A stretch of DNA of 64,000 bases, taken from Branchiostoma floridae (Eukaryota > Chordata > Leptocardii > Amphioxiformes > Branchiostomatidae). Shown one piece after another: positions 25,008-36,389 of the stretch. Both the position numbers and the translations under genes were made by a program. The DNA is taken from contig NC_049992.1 in the NCBI RefSeq assembly GCF_000003815.2, positions 2,370,680 to 2,434,679 of the forward strand, in the 5' to 3' direction. The notes beneath the pieces are model-generated. The model did no database searches. It saw nothing but the letters and a program-made list of their open reading frames with translations, and was not told the DNA's origin. Each line of letters starts with the position of its first letter. Position 1 is the first letter of the stretch.

Positions 25008-25168
25008 CCCAACCGAAATAGGGTACCAATTTTACACCTGGGTGGAGTGAGAAAAGAGTCTTTTCCAAGGACTCAGCATCGGTAGCATGTCAGGGGATTT
25101 GAACTAAGGACCTCTGGGTTCTGGCCCAAACACCCCAACCATTAGGCAACCACGACCCCATCCATGTC
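25008..25168 (-). mobile_element. tRNA-derived SINE (divergent)
   Basis: On the minus strand: TGGTTGCCTAATGGTTGG (A-box region) and AGTTCAAATCC (B box, 25093-25104 area), then GGACTTCGG-like body CCACCCAGGTGTAAAATTGG, shared with the copies at 2880 and 4225. Adjacent 24880-24935 has TAACCCTCT...AGAGGGTTA ends and two ACGTTTTATGG words, possibly a small nested insertion. Confidence 0.7.
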
Positions 25169-25169
25169 C

Positions 25170-27735
25170 TTAATGGCGGATTCATGTTATTCCTTTGCAC
25201 CACGACCTTCATTTCCCCACTAAGGATGTTCACTGACAGGTCAAAAAGGGACCATTCACACTTGTCTCAAACCATAGACTCACCTCTATAAACTACAATC
25301 AGGTTACATGTATCATATTTGATATGTTGGCTCTACATTATTGGCACGTGACTCGGTCGGTGTGAAGCCTTATTCTTGCGCTTGCGAATATTTGTCCCAG
25401 CACTCAATAAGTATTATAGCAAAACGTTATTAATTGATATTTTATAGGGCTTATCTCTCTAAGAATTGTGACTTAAGGTCCCAGTGATCGAGTGACTTTG
25501 GCTAACTTATCTTTATCGCTAATTATAACCCTACCCTAGCCATAAACCTAACCCAAACTCCACGCACGAATGTACTATCATACGGAGCAATAATCTGGCG
25601 GAGCAGAAATTCGGCGCGACACCGGATGTTGGCTCCGTTCTGCCCTATTTACCGTTATTGGGGTGCCATATGGCTCATTTGCATCTCCGCACGACGTGTT
25701 TGCATGGTGCAATGACCGATTGGCCACCTTTGACAGACAGTTTGAGGGCAATCCCTACTTATAATTACTGGTGGCGGGGATATTCAATACCAGCCATCTT
25801 TGGTGTCTGAAAAGTAGAAGTACTTACGTGCAACACTTACCAGAGGTTGACTACCAGAGTCTGGCCGAGACTATTGGGGGTTGGACTACTCTATACCAAT
25901 GGCAATGATAAAAGAATGTTGCGCAAAAAGAACAGAAGTTTAGAAAATGGCGAAGAATTAGATCTGCTGCATGTCTGACGGACTTGCATCATGCCAGTCT
26001 ATCCGATCGCCATCTCTCCCTTTCACACTTGAACTGCCTGTCTCTGTCTAATTCTGTCTCTGTCTGTGTCTGCCTTTGTCTTTCTGTCTGTCTCTCTCTC
26101 TCTGACTCTCTCAGTCATTGAAGCCCTGACAATTCTGTACCCACACCATTATGTGTTGTCTCTGCTGACACATAATCCCGCACATTAGAACATTACCAAT
26201 ACGTAAGACACATCATGGCAGTATTGTCACTACTTCTTCACAGAGAAGCAGCTGCCGCATTAGTGCCTGACATATCAAACTGTGTGGCCGGGGGGGATTA
26301 AGTATGGACGGATTAATGCTGTGAAGCCGACGAGAAAAAAACTACCTTTTCGCCTTTTTAAGTGGCGTGGTCACATAGGTCGTGTGATTGTCCTATGATC
26401 GCATACGTACGGCATTTGGGAGGACAAAAATGTACGTCCCCTGCAAAGTTCAACTGTCTTGGTACACTAAATGCTGTTTTGGAACCATGTCGGTGGTTGG
26501 TTTTGTCACGGTCTGCTTGAAACTATTGCATCAAAATCGCACGACGATCGCACGACCCATGTGACACTCAGACCTATGTGACAGCGCCTTAAAAGAGCGT
26601 TTGAGCGCGTAGACACGGCTATAAAACACACACGCACAGCAATCCACAATATGTCGTTATTTGTCTTTTAGTTTTTACCCTTTCCACAGTAGAACACTAC
26701 GATCAACTGTCATTCTAGTGTTAGATCATATACATTCAATGTAGTCGCTTAAAATTCACCATGGTTTGCATGTATTGACTTTTAATGTACTTATACCACC
26801 CGCCGGCGTCGTCTTATTCGAGTAATCAAGCTTTGCTGATGAAGACAGATGTTTTGCCCAGGAGCAGAATATGTTCGACTGATGAAGACGAATGAAAAGC
26901 AACCCCTGTGAACATCATTACTGCATATGAAACATCTCCATCGACACGAAAGGTTAGGTTTGACGCACCGGGTTTTATTTGTTGCATTGCCATTGGATGT
27001 TATCAACGCTGTCTCCTGGCTGATTGTTACATGTCCCGCTTCTGTATATACTGGAGTTCTTTGGATATCAACTCCTATAAGCTGAAGGAGCTACCCATTC
27101 GTCTAGTGTTGAAATAGATAAAGGTGTCGGTTAAGGGTTAATGACCCATCCTGAGGTGCTTACGGTGAGCATAATGCCTTGACAGAGCCTTGTAACCACC
27201 GAATATAAACCACCGAGTGAGCGAAGCAGGTCATTTAGTCCGCGTCCATGTAAGCATATTGACGAACTGCAATATTACAGATAACAAAATAAAGGGAGTT
27301 ATTGCTCAAGCGCAACCCATGCTTTTGACTTTTCTAAATCTTTTTGCAAGAGGGAAAAGCTGTTTCCTTGCAGATCCACTGATTTTTTTTGTATGACATT
27401 GTAGGTAATCTTCTGATAAAGATCAATGTTGCAGGCGATAAAATTCAGGACGCCGTGACTCAATACATTGTGACAGTTGAATATAAGGGCGGAGTCTCTC
27501 CTGTCCTCAATCGGCCTTCTGTTGGTTATATTATCTGCCTCGTCACTCAGAGGAATCCATTTGGACAAGGACACACATAAATCAATTCTGAATGTACCTT
27601 CAATATAACTAGTAATACTATACATCACTATATATTTTAACCAGTTGTTTCATACAATATACAACACTTTGCCTTACATGGTACCCGTTGCAACTGCTGT
27701 GTAATAAACTATGACTTGATTTTATTGAACGAAGT
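25170..27735. other. Intergenic with CTGT/CTCT microsatellite
   Basis: The microsatellite is at 26037-26112 (CTGTCT, TCTC runs). No gene supported. Open frames at 27299-27628 and 26791-27117 have no recognisable domain. Confidence 0.5.
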
Positions 27736-27904
27736 TATCGATCCTGCATACAAAATATGGCTATATTATCCCGGGACGGTAAAATGAAGTTTTATGATGT
27801 CTCTATATCGTTAGTACTAAACGTTCAACAATATCCATATGAAATATTACAGAGATTTGATATATTTGCTCAGCGGGTACATATTATTCGCCGGTAAAAT
27901 GGGC

Positions 27905-28570
27905 TCACGCCATGGCAATAACCATTGATTGAAGCTGCAGTCATATATTCATCGTACGCACCAGGCATTTGATGGGTCCTTGTTAGCGAAACGATCGTCT
28001 CAATCATAGCCTTCGCTGGAATATATGCTTTATCATTCTATATTATCATCTTGATAATATTTTACATTGAGTTTGTATTTCAACCAATAATAGGAGCTGT
28101 GCAGACATATATTCATAGTATATATCAGACATTTTATGGTTCCTTGTTAGCAGAACGATCGTCTAGATCATAGTCTTCGTTGAAATATCTGTTAATCGTT
28201 ATAAAATCTTATCTTTATAGTATTTCTAATTGACTTTTACAACTATTTCATCAGTTGTACTGCTCAACCTTGCCTATTTTATTGTTCCTTGTTAGCGGAA
28301 CGATTGTCTAAATCATAGCCTTCGTTGAAATATCTGTTTATCATTATAAGATCTTCATAATATTCTATAGTGACTATAATTGAAGCTGTGAAGTCATATA
28401 TTTATCGTCCACATCAGATATTTTATGGCTACTTGTTAGCGAAAGGATCGTATAGATCATAGCTTTCGTTGAAATAACTGTTTATCATTATAAAATCTTA
28501 TCTTCATTATATTTCACATTGACTTTGTATTTCATCTGTTGTAATGAGCAAGCTTGCCTATGCCTATCCG
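27905..28570. repeat. Tandem repeat, about 145-165-bp unit, four copies
   Basis: CTTGTTAGCGAAACGATCGT and variants occur at about 27977, 28141, 28286 and 28430. Each is followed by ATCATAGCCTTCGTTGAAAT and TTATCATTATAAAATCTTA-type sequence. AT-rich, no coding. Confidence 0.85.
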
Positions 28571-28739
28571 TATTTAGGCTTTGTAATTGAACGGCCAAAT
28601 ATTCCAATTTTAAGTACATATTTGCCCAATTTTATCCAGGTTATGGTACGAATTTGTGTTTGGCACTAGCGCCATTCTGTCGGTGATATATATGTAGGCT
28701 GCGCGCTCTTACGGTAATAAATTTGGTCTCTTCTGAAGC

Positions 28740-29460
28740 AGTAAGCGCTGAATAAAAAATCAAAGGGCAACGCAGTGGAAGAGTAATTCGCAAATGTGCG
28801 GAGCAAACCCGCTCGTTCGAGTAATCAACAATGACATTGGTTCTAAAAAGTCGGAAGTAGAAATAAAGCTTGTTTACAATATATTACAGTGGGTGAACTT
28901 GCTCGCTACAATTAATGAATTATCATGTGTCCATGGACTAGTATGAAGATATAGCTAGATAGTAATATAACAGCAATTTGAAAAAAAAATCAAAGGCAAC
29001 CTGGTGGTAAAGACAAACCCGTTCCTTCCTGCTTGAGTAATTAACAATGACATTTCGTTCTAAAAAGTCGGAATTACAAATAGATATTATTTACAATAGA
29101 GAACAGTGGGTGAAATTGCACGTTACAAGTAATGACATATGATGACATAAGAAAACAATTCTCTTTCTAACTTCACAAAACCCAAACATAGTAGAAAAGG
29201 TGGGATCTTTCGTCTTCCACTGTCTTGAAAAAAGGAGTCGAACCTAATAACCCAATAACCCAATAACCCAGGATCTAGAGTTAGCTTTTACTAGTTTTAG
29301 ACTAGAGTAGACACCTTTGATATTGTTTTTAGTTTGTCTGAATCTCTCATGATACCTGCAATTAGCCCACGGGCAAGAATTTGTAATAAACTTTATCATA
29401 ATGTGTCTATGGCCAATTATGAAGATATAGCTGCATAGTAACATAACATTTAACAGATAC
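28740..29460. repeat. Direct duplication (about 235-bp unit), second copy split by a LINE
   Basis: Copy 1 is 28748-28983. Copy 2 is 28985-29160 plus 29392-29460. Shared: AAAATCAAAGG, ACAATGACATT, TTCTAAAAAGTCGGAA, TTTACAATA, CAGTGGGTGAA, then GTGTC(C/T)ATGG, TATGAAGATATAGCT and TAGTAA(T)ATAACA after the inserted LINE tail. Confidence 0.85.
29165..29391 (+). mobile_element. CR1/L2-like LINE 3' tail inserted in a duplicated segment
   Basis: The coding end NIVEKVGSFVFHCLEKRSRT precedes a TAA at 29247. An ATAACCCA repeat and a 3' UTR follow, ending ATTAGCCCACGGGCAAGAAT and AATAAA. It interrupts the second copy of the 28.7-29.46 kb direct repeat. Confidence 0.8.
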
Positions 29461-29464
29461 TTAT

Positions 29465-31247
29465 TTACATTCATTAAGTTAGTTATACTTATAATTGGGC
29501 AAACAGTTTTGTTTCAGACGGTAAATATATGATTATAGACGTGGGTAATCCTTATGGGAAAATTACGACCACATGGTGCCTCAATTAGTGTGAACACGTG
29601 TTAGACCGTTTTATTTAATTATATGGATGACATCCACATACGCATCAATTTCTGGTCGTTTCCAAAAAAAAATATGATTTCAACCATGTTGTAAATTGAA
29701 CAAAGCAGCTTAAAAAAATAAGCCAATATATTCCGTGGATTGCAAGAACAAATACTGTGAAACGTATACTAAATGTCATAGAACATTCCAAGGTCAAAGT
29801 AGAGTAAAAGAATAAAATGCAGAATCTTTTGTTCGGTCTACTATATTCTGTGTGTTAAGTTATTTGTTCAACCTTCCTGACCACTTAATGGAGGAAAAAA
29901 TGTTTGTCAAAATTTTTTGGGGGTTTCTAGATGATGTCATCCAAATTATCAAATCCACATGGCCTTAGTGAAACCATATCAAGACAAGGGTGGGAACGAA
30001 AGACTATAAGATTATCTCAGCAACATTCATACTTCACTAACTTCAGGCCTCATTATCTACGTCACTCAAGAAGAAGTCTTCACAATCCGTTTGTACAAAA
30101 TCCTTCTGATGTTCCGCGGACATAAAGGATTCCTAAGAGTAAATGACGTCATCACGATGTCCCAGTTTTTGTAAATATCGCCTCTGTTGTCACGGGAAAC
30201 CATTGTAACTAATGAGGTATCAGTTGACCTGATTTTGAAAGCACATCAAAGATGTTTCAGGCTTAAGAAGACCTCTTGCTATATTTTCTGTACTTTTTCC
30301 TTTCCTTTAATCTTCGAAAATGTAATTTGTCATTTCATTGCCTTGGGATGATGTTTGACCTGGTACTCAATTAATATTCTTCAGATGATACCAAGAAGAG
30401 AATAGCTTGTATCACTCTTTCATTTTTTTCTAATTTCCTATTTTACCTACAGATTTTTCTTTCAATTTAATAAGGTTCGTGTATTAATATAATGGTATTT
30501 AATTTTGCAATGACTTGTTCTTTGCATTGGCTTCACAGATTATAGAACAATGTCAGAAATGCGCCCTTTCACACTGGCTGTTGATGTTAAGTTGAAGACA
30601 ATATACTTCATATATTAGACAGATATGATACACAATTTTGATTATTAAACTGGTAACAGCTATCTCTTATTATTCTGTAATACTTAGTTAATAGGCTAAA
30701 GCCTGTTGTTGATTTTAGGCTTACTGATATTAAATATACCCGTGCGGTTGTACAAACGGTTCATCCCCTACAACAATTACTGTGTGTAGAATATCAATAA
30801 TATATGAGGATCTTCCATTAATCATTGATTAGGGGTTTGGGTGACCTCAAGGCTGCTTACAATATCCGTTTGTATTTTCAACAACATTTTCCCCTTAAAC
30901 TGACACTGAAAATAGATGAAATCTAACACCAAACCGAAACTAGGGGCCCCACAACAATTTGATTAATGCTAACATCATCTACCTTCGCTTCCCTCACCAG
31001 TATTCACAGCGCGTAATTTTACGATGCTTGGCCTAGGAAAAACATATAGGAAACAATTCGCACCGTGAAGGCCTCAGAGTGCTCTCTGTTTGCCTATAGC
31101 ATAATGAATGTATCGCTGGGGGAGGAACAAAGAGTAGTTACAGCAGCATGTGCGAATGGAGGTGTGAATTGCAGATATCGTGCGCGGGGCGTAATGAGGT
31201 CGCTCCCAGCGTAAGTGCGTCCCATGAGGGACGGGCAGGCCGCGTTA
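29465..31247. other. Intergenic, AT-rich
   Basis: I see no gene, repeat structure or regulatory site here that I can support. Confidence 0.55.
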
Positions 31248-31443
31248 TACTGTAAATGCAGAAACTTTCGCGATGGTTTAATGTTTGCGGTTTTCGCGGT
31301 GGCCGCTTCACCGCGAACTTATAACCACCGCGAATATGTTTCCATGGCAGTAAGAGACTACAGTGCATGGTGCACCCTCGGACTTAAAACCACCGCGAAA
31401 AGTCCTTTTTCCCGCTACCGCGAAATTAAATGCATATACAGTA
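31248..31443. mobile_element. CGCG-rich MITE (TACTGTAAATGCA ends), copy 1
   Basis: Starts TACTGTAAATGCAGAAACTT and ends TGCATATACAGTA. The interior has CACCGCGAA repeats in the reverse order to the copy at 35209-35394. The end repeats differ at one base. Confidence 0.87.
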
Positions 31444-31839
31444 GTCTCGTACGCTGATCGATGGTCCATTACGTCACTCTAAACGGACGATGGTCCTTTG
31501 TTTTTTTCCTGGTGCGCTAATTCCGGGAAACAACAGCGGTGTAGGACCTCCATTGTAGCAACACGATGTAGCAATGCACGGTGCGACACAGTATCAAATA
31601 CCGCCCCTGTGCCGATACGTGTTATTTTGCTACACACCCGTCCATTGCGCTACATGTATGAGGGCGAGGCACGTATATGGGCACAAGTTAGAAATGCTAC
31701 ATCACGTTGTACATAACATGAGACAGTTCCGTGGCCTTACATAAGGCGCTAGCGATAATTAAAAGCAGCTACTTAAGAAAACGTGTGATGTATCTAAAGG
31801 GTTTTAACTCCTAATGGTTATAATGGGATTACACGTAAG

Positions 31840-32095
31840 CACCAGGAGGCGAGCCGACGTTACGTGGGTGTGCGTACCTCACCTGTACGTGGTCCTGACG
31901 CCGCCTTCTCCGCCCGTCCCGTCCCGCACCTGTCCGCACAGACGTCTGACAGGAACGCCGGACTATCGTCTGCAGACGGCTTCCCGCCCGTTGGTTGCCC
32001 TGGAGACGGTGTATCCCGGCTGCGGGGCCCGGAGACGCGCTTTGTGCTGGGCCCGTGCCGGTGTTTCGGTGCCACCGGCGGGTTACAAGTCATGA
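31840..32095. promoter_or_regulatory. CpG-rich island of about 250 bases
   Basis: A sharp GC- and CpG-rich patch in AT-rich surroundings, with many CCCGNCC words. Frames are open on both strands for about 80 codons (composition effect), with no domain. It could be a promoter or first exon of an unseen gene, or a GC-rich repeat. I cannot choose. Confidence 0.3.
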
Positions 32096-33237
32096 CATCA
32101 TCACGGCACCCTCAAGTGGATTATGGGGTTGTAGCGCACGCTTGTTTCAAAAGCTTTGAATTCGATCATTTAGTTCCCCGTGCGGTTTTCGAACAGAAAA
32201 AAAAAAATTCCGAAATTATAGACATACTCTACAACATTCCGTCCAGCTGTTGCATTGCATTTGGACACCCAAAGAACTCTAAAAAGTATTAAAACGATTG
32301 AGGTAAGTTACCTAGGTCGGGCATTCAATCATCGTGTTCTATGCCGCGTAGAACGCGCGTTCGAACTAAGTGCCTACAGTGTAGCAGGCGTGAGCGCTCC
32401 CCGTAGTCACAGGAGGACACGTACGGCTTATATTGAATTTGTGGCAGGGAAGAATGTGTTCGTCATATCGTAATTCTGATAAGGAATAACTTTAACTTTA
32501 TTGGAATCTGATAAAGAATGGTCTATTCTAAACTTGTAGAGGGGAACATTTTCTGTTATTATATGTCAATAGAAAGCTTTGAAAAAAGCAGGATACTACG
32601 AAACCGTTATTGCTTGAACAATAAAAGAGAAAAACTGGTATGGAATTCCCAACTGTACAATAGTACGCATATCTGTCCCTGTAGTTTTGTTTTATAGTAC
32701 AAACGACCTTCCTTCGCGAGATTTTACCGAGCTGCGTTGAGCCACACCCAAGCCTACGTACTAGACCTTGACTAAACCTTGTTCTCCGCATTCCATATTT
32801 GTGAAGACATTTTATCTGATTTAAAGAGGACAAAGTAATCCTACTGAATTTAAAGATATGTAATTTTCAAATATTGTCTCATCTTTCATGGTATCTTATT
32901 TCATCATAGCAAATATTGTAGTTATCGAGATGCCAGATTTCAAGCAGTCAGCAGAAATTCGATGAAAATTTCTAGTCTATTTACATCTCAAGTGGCTACT
33001 GTTTGTAAGGGAGTTGTTTATTGACCACCCGTATGAAGATCAGACGACAACCTGGCCTTTTACAAAATGATGACTCATTCGCGCGAAAAATCAAGTCACA
33101 TGACAAGGCGTGTTTATGATCAATGGTCATCAAAGACTGTGGAGGTGTAAATCAGCATAGCAGGCACCTCCTGAGTCTTGTTGTACCGTTATGTTAGTCT
33201 CTACCAGACTGACTACGCTGGCTATTACAGAGAGAAT
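32096..33237. other. Intergenic
   Basis: No gene supported. An A-run is at 32198-32208. The 32528-32833 minus frame has no domain. Confidence 0.5.
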
Positions 33238-33560
33238 CAATCAATCAATCAATCAAATGGTTTATTCAGAATAAAAACAAGACACTGGCAACCAGAGGTT
33301 GAATTGCGGCCTTGCTGTACAGCACCACTGCGCTACAAATACAATGAAATAATCAAAAAAACGTTACATATATACAATAGATAATATACAGTCGCATTGT
33401 TAACATTAATTTCCATTCTTTTCGTTCAGCAGGCATGTCATATATGGGATTGCACTTTTTTTGTAGCGTTCAGTTCTGGGTTTGACAGTGTCTAGTTGGT
33501 GTGAATAGAATAATGTGCCGATCGCGAAGGAGCTTTGCTACCAGAGGAGTTGGTCGGCTG
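33238..33560 (-). mobile_element. Probable LINE 3' end with TGAT-repeat tail
   Basis: CAATCAATCAATCAAATGGT on the plus strand, followed by TTTATTCAGAATAAA, reads on the minus strand as an AATAAA-containing 3' end with a (TGAT)n tail. The body to about 33560 shows no coding. Left boundary about 33238; right boundary uncertain. Confidence 0.55.
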
Positions 33561-33592
33561 CGGGACCCGGATGAGTAACATTAACAATAAGT

Positions 33593-33745
33593 TTTATTGC
33601 AAGTTCTTGCCCGAGGACTAATTGCAAGTGACAAAAATGACAGACAAATAATGGTAAACAGTATAGTGAGTGACTACTCTAGTCTAATTTAAAACTAGTT
33701 AAAGATGTAACTTATTGGGTTTGACTTCTTAGCGTGGACTGACTC
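33593..33745 (-). mobile_element. CR1/L2-like LINE 3' tail
   Basis: On the minus strand it ends LRSQTQ-stop, with 3' UTR to TTAGTCCTCGGGCAAGAACT and AATAAA. Same family as 63493. Only the last few codons remain. Confidence 0.7.
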
Positions 33746-34019
33746 CTCTGGCCAATTCCAGTTTTTGGGGGCTCGAATTCTACGATCCCGCACCCCCGTT
33801 GAAAGGCCTGGTGGATTCTACCGTCATGTGGAATAGTGCGTCCCGGAACGGTAATTGGAAAGAGAGACCCTGCCGGGCAGCTCATGTTTTTTTTCTTCAC
33901 TTTAATGGCCCCGTATGACCCTTTTCGGCTGTACCGAGCACGGCCGGGACCCAGGATTATTTTAAGTAGGATTTCAAAGGAATCAGGAACCCTGTAACAA
34001 ATAGATGCCGTGATCTACC

Positions 34020-34290
34020 CATGGGGAACGCTTCTTCTTCTTCTTCTTCGTCGTGTCATCACTAAACTTTCTTGCTCCAGTACTCCACACACTCCCTTCC
34101 TCTGGGGTCAAAGCTTCCAAATCTTCTTTGGTGCATGGTTCGGACAGTAGGGGACAGACAAGAAGATGTTTCATAGTCTGCTGAGAGGTACCCCCGGTAT
34201 CCGCCAGTCCACAGGGACAAATTTGTGGCTTCTGAGCCCGGCCGTGGCTACATCCCTGACGGGCACCGCCTTACCCTGTATAACGAATTC
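34020..34290 (-). mobile_element. LINE C-terminal fragment with GAA-repeat tail
   Basis: On the minus strand the frame reads QICPCGLADTGGTSQQTMKH, then LLVCPLLSEP. The C-P-C-G...H-x4-C arrangement is the zinc knuckle after the reverse transcriptase of non-LTR elements. The frame runs into a GAA repeat (34030-34049), which looks like the 3' tail. A different family from the FVFHCLKRRS elements. Confidence 0.75.
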
Positions 34291-34374
34291 AAATATTGTA
34301 GTGAAAGACCAATGCATCAGGGACAAGGTTAATCAATAATCTGTGGCATAGTCAACTGTCAACAATCAGACACC

Positions 34375-34558
34375 GAAGTGGGTAAATTCGTCTTCCACTG
34401 CCTAAAAAGAAGAAGTGAAACCCAACAAAACCAGTATAATGTACACTTCAGTAGCACAGAATAGTCATAGAATGTAGTTCCTAGCACCTTTGTATTTTCC
34501 TTGTTTTACATGTTGTTTGTACCTGGAATTAGCCCTCGGGCAAGAATTCGCAATAAAC
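34375..34558 (+). mobile_element. CR1/L2-like LINE 3' tail
   Basis: The coding end reads VGKFVFHCLKRRSETQQ before a stop. The 3' UTR ends with ATTAGCCCTCGGGCAAGAATT and AATAAA. Same family as 9508, 29165, 33593 and 63493. Inserted in a duplicated region (34270-34380 resembles 34660-35070). Confidence 0.78.
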
Positions 34559-34712
34559 ATATTTGTTAAAGATCGCGGACCCAGTAAGGGATGGGCAGAT
34601 ACATGACTTCGGGAGACCAGCTCGCATCACGTGTATCAACCTTCTCCCAGCTGCCTAGCCCTGCATAACGAATACAAATTTTGTGCCAAAATGCTACCTT
34701 AATAGGAAGGAG

Positions 34713-35009
34713 TTAAAAGTTAAACCCTTCCCGCGCCAAGGCAGTGCCCATTTCTGGCGCATAGGGCGGTGCCCATCTCTGTTTCGTTAGCCCTGGGCCA
34801 CACACAACGCAATCACTACAGCAGGGGGCTAGTCCACTGGTAATGTGTGTGTTCAACTTCCATACTCTTTCCCGAATGCTGAGTGCTAAGCAGAGAAAGC
34901 AGCATGTACCATTTTTTTTTATAGTCTTTGGTATGACTCGGTCGGGATCGAACTCACGACCTTCCGAATGCAAGGCGAACACTCTACCCACTAGGCCATT
35001 GCACCGGCA
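34713..35009 (-). mobile_element. tRNA-derived SINE with 14-bp target duplication
   Basis: TTAATAGGAAGGAG occurs at 34699-34712 and at 35010-35023. Between them, on the minus strand, the 5' part is tRNA-like: GGCCTAGTGGGTAGAGTG (A box), then GAGTTCGATCCC (B box). After it come an A-run, a body with GAACACACACATTACCAG, and a 3' part with two copies of GGGCACYGCC-like sequence. About 297 bases. A different family from the SINE at 63070. Confidence 0.9.
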
Positions 35010-35208
35010 TTAATAGGAAGGAGGTTAATCAATAATCAGTGTCAGAGCCAACTGTCAACAGCAACCAGACACCGTTTAACCCTTGACCCTCAGCTGCCAT
35101 TGTGTAATCATACTGGTCTAGAATTTATTATCGTTTATTTGGGTCAACGCTGAGAATGAGAATTGCATCCATTGCGCACGGTTTCTCTTTGGGCAGAACT
35201 GGATAGAA

Positions 35209-35394
35209 TACTGTAAATGCATTTAAGTTCGCGGGGATTTAATTTCGCGGTAGCGGGAAAATGGACTTTTCGCGGTGGTTTTAATTTCGCGGTAGCACCA
35301 TGCACTGTAGTCTCTTACTGTTATGGAAAAATGTTCGCGGTGGTTTTAAATCCGCGAACATTAATCCACCGCGAACATTTCTGCATTTACAGTA
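35209..35394. mobile_element. CGCG-rich MITE (TACTGTAAATGCA ends), copy 2
   Basis: Starts TACTGTAAATGCA and ends TGCATTTACAGTA, perfect 13-base inverted ends. The interior is repeated TTCGCGGTGGTTTTA-type words. Copy 1 is at 31248-31443 in the opposite internal orientation. Ends in TA suggest a TA target duplication (Tc1/mariner-like, inference). Similar elements are widespread in marine invertebrate genomes. Confidence 0.88.
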
Positions 35395-35930
35395 TGTATG
35401 TATGAGGTATCATCCTCATGGATGCTGAATTCACCGAAGTATCCTGCCCTTGTCGAATCCCATTTGTATTGTCTCTGTTTTTGTCAGCAGGGCTAGCCCT
35501 TTGTAATACCCACAGTCTAGTTCGGCAGCTCTGACTGTGTGCGCTGAACAGTCAAACCAACAAATAAAATTAATAAGATAAAATAAAATGGATGCTGAGT
35601 GCACACAAAAATAGATACATTTTGGGTACTGCTGTATTGATAAGCTTTTCAATCGCTCGTCTCTGTGAACGTGACATGAAGAAGATCTCCTGAGGTCTCC
35701 TGTGTCCCACAAATGACTTAAAATCGATTTTGTAGGTCAGAATCAATTTGTAAGCAGGCTGGAGTGGATTAAACTAGCTTATGTGGTCTTATCAAATACC
35801 CATTTGGTCTTTGAATTACCTCTTCACTTATTCATAAGTTTTATTCCTTGGAAAAGACATCGATAGAATCATGTTCATCCCTCATGTCATCTTCGGCTCT
35901 GCCTCATGTACATGTAATAACCTTTTGATA

Positions 35931-36378
35931 AATCAGTTTTCTTTTGTTATCCTGAGGAAATTCGTGAAGGACATCAGGAAGTCTGGGTTCAGGGCCACAC
36001 GCCCGACCATTTCACCACCGATGCCACCCAATCTGTTAGCCTTCTTCACCGGCCTCTCTGGGGGCATTGGCGTAAGTTGTAAAGGGGGGGGGGGGGGCGG
36101 TAGTTCGATTCGCGACTTTTAACTGAGAATACGCCGGGAAGGAAAATATTCCTTTCCCGGCATATTTTCCTTCCCGGCGTTTTCCTTCCCAGTTAAAAAT
36201 CGTGCATCGACCACGCCCCCCCCCAAAAAAAAATTACGCCAATGCCTCCAGAGAGGCCGGTAAAGGAGGCTAACAGATTGGAAGGCATCGGTGGCAAAAT
36301 GGTCGGGCGTGTGGCCCTGAATCCAGACTTCCTGACGTCCTGTACGAATTTCCTCAGGATTCCAAAAGAAAACTGATC
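35931..36378. mobile_element. Long foldback element (arms about 215 bases)
   Basis: The left arm begins AATCAGTTTTCTTTTG and the right arm ends in its complement (ends at 36378). Both contain CCTGAGGAAATTCGT, CAGGGCCACACGCCCGACCA, CACCGGCCTCTCTGG / GGCATTGGCGTAA, a G/C run, TCGATTCGCGA-like sequence and CGGGAAGGAAAATATTCC at the centre. Arm identity is about 85%. A second family member is at 23332-23617. It may form a large hairpin. Class not recognised. Confidence 0.85.
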
Positions 36379-36389
36379 TGTATTCTGTT

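Noticed and set aside
32198..32208. A-run after an open frame, possible processed pseudogene tail
   Set aside because: The upstream frame has no homology and there is no target duplication.
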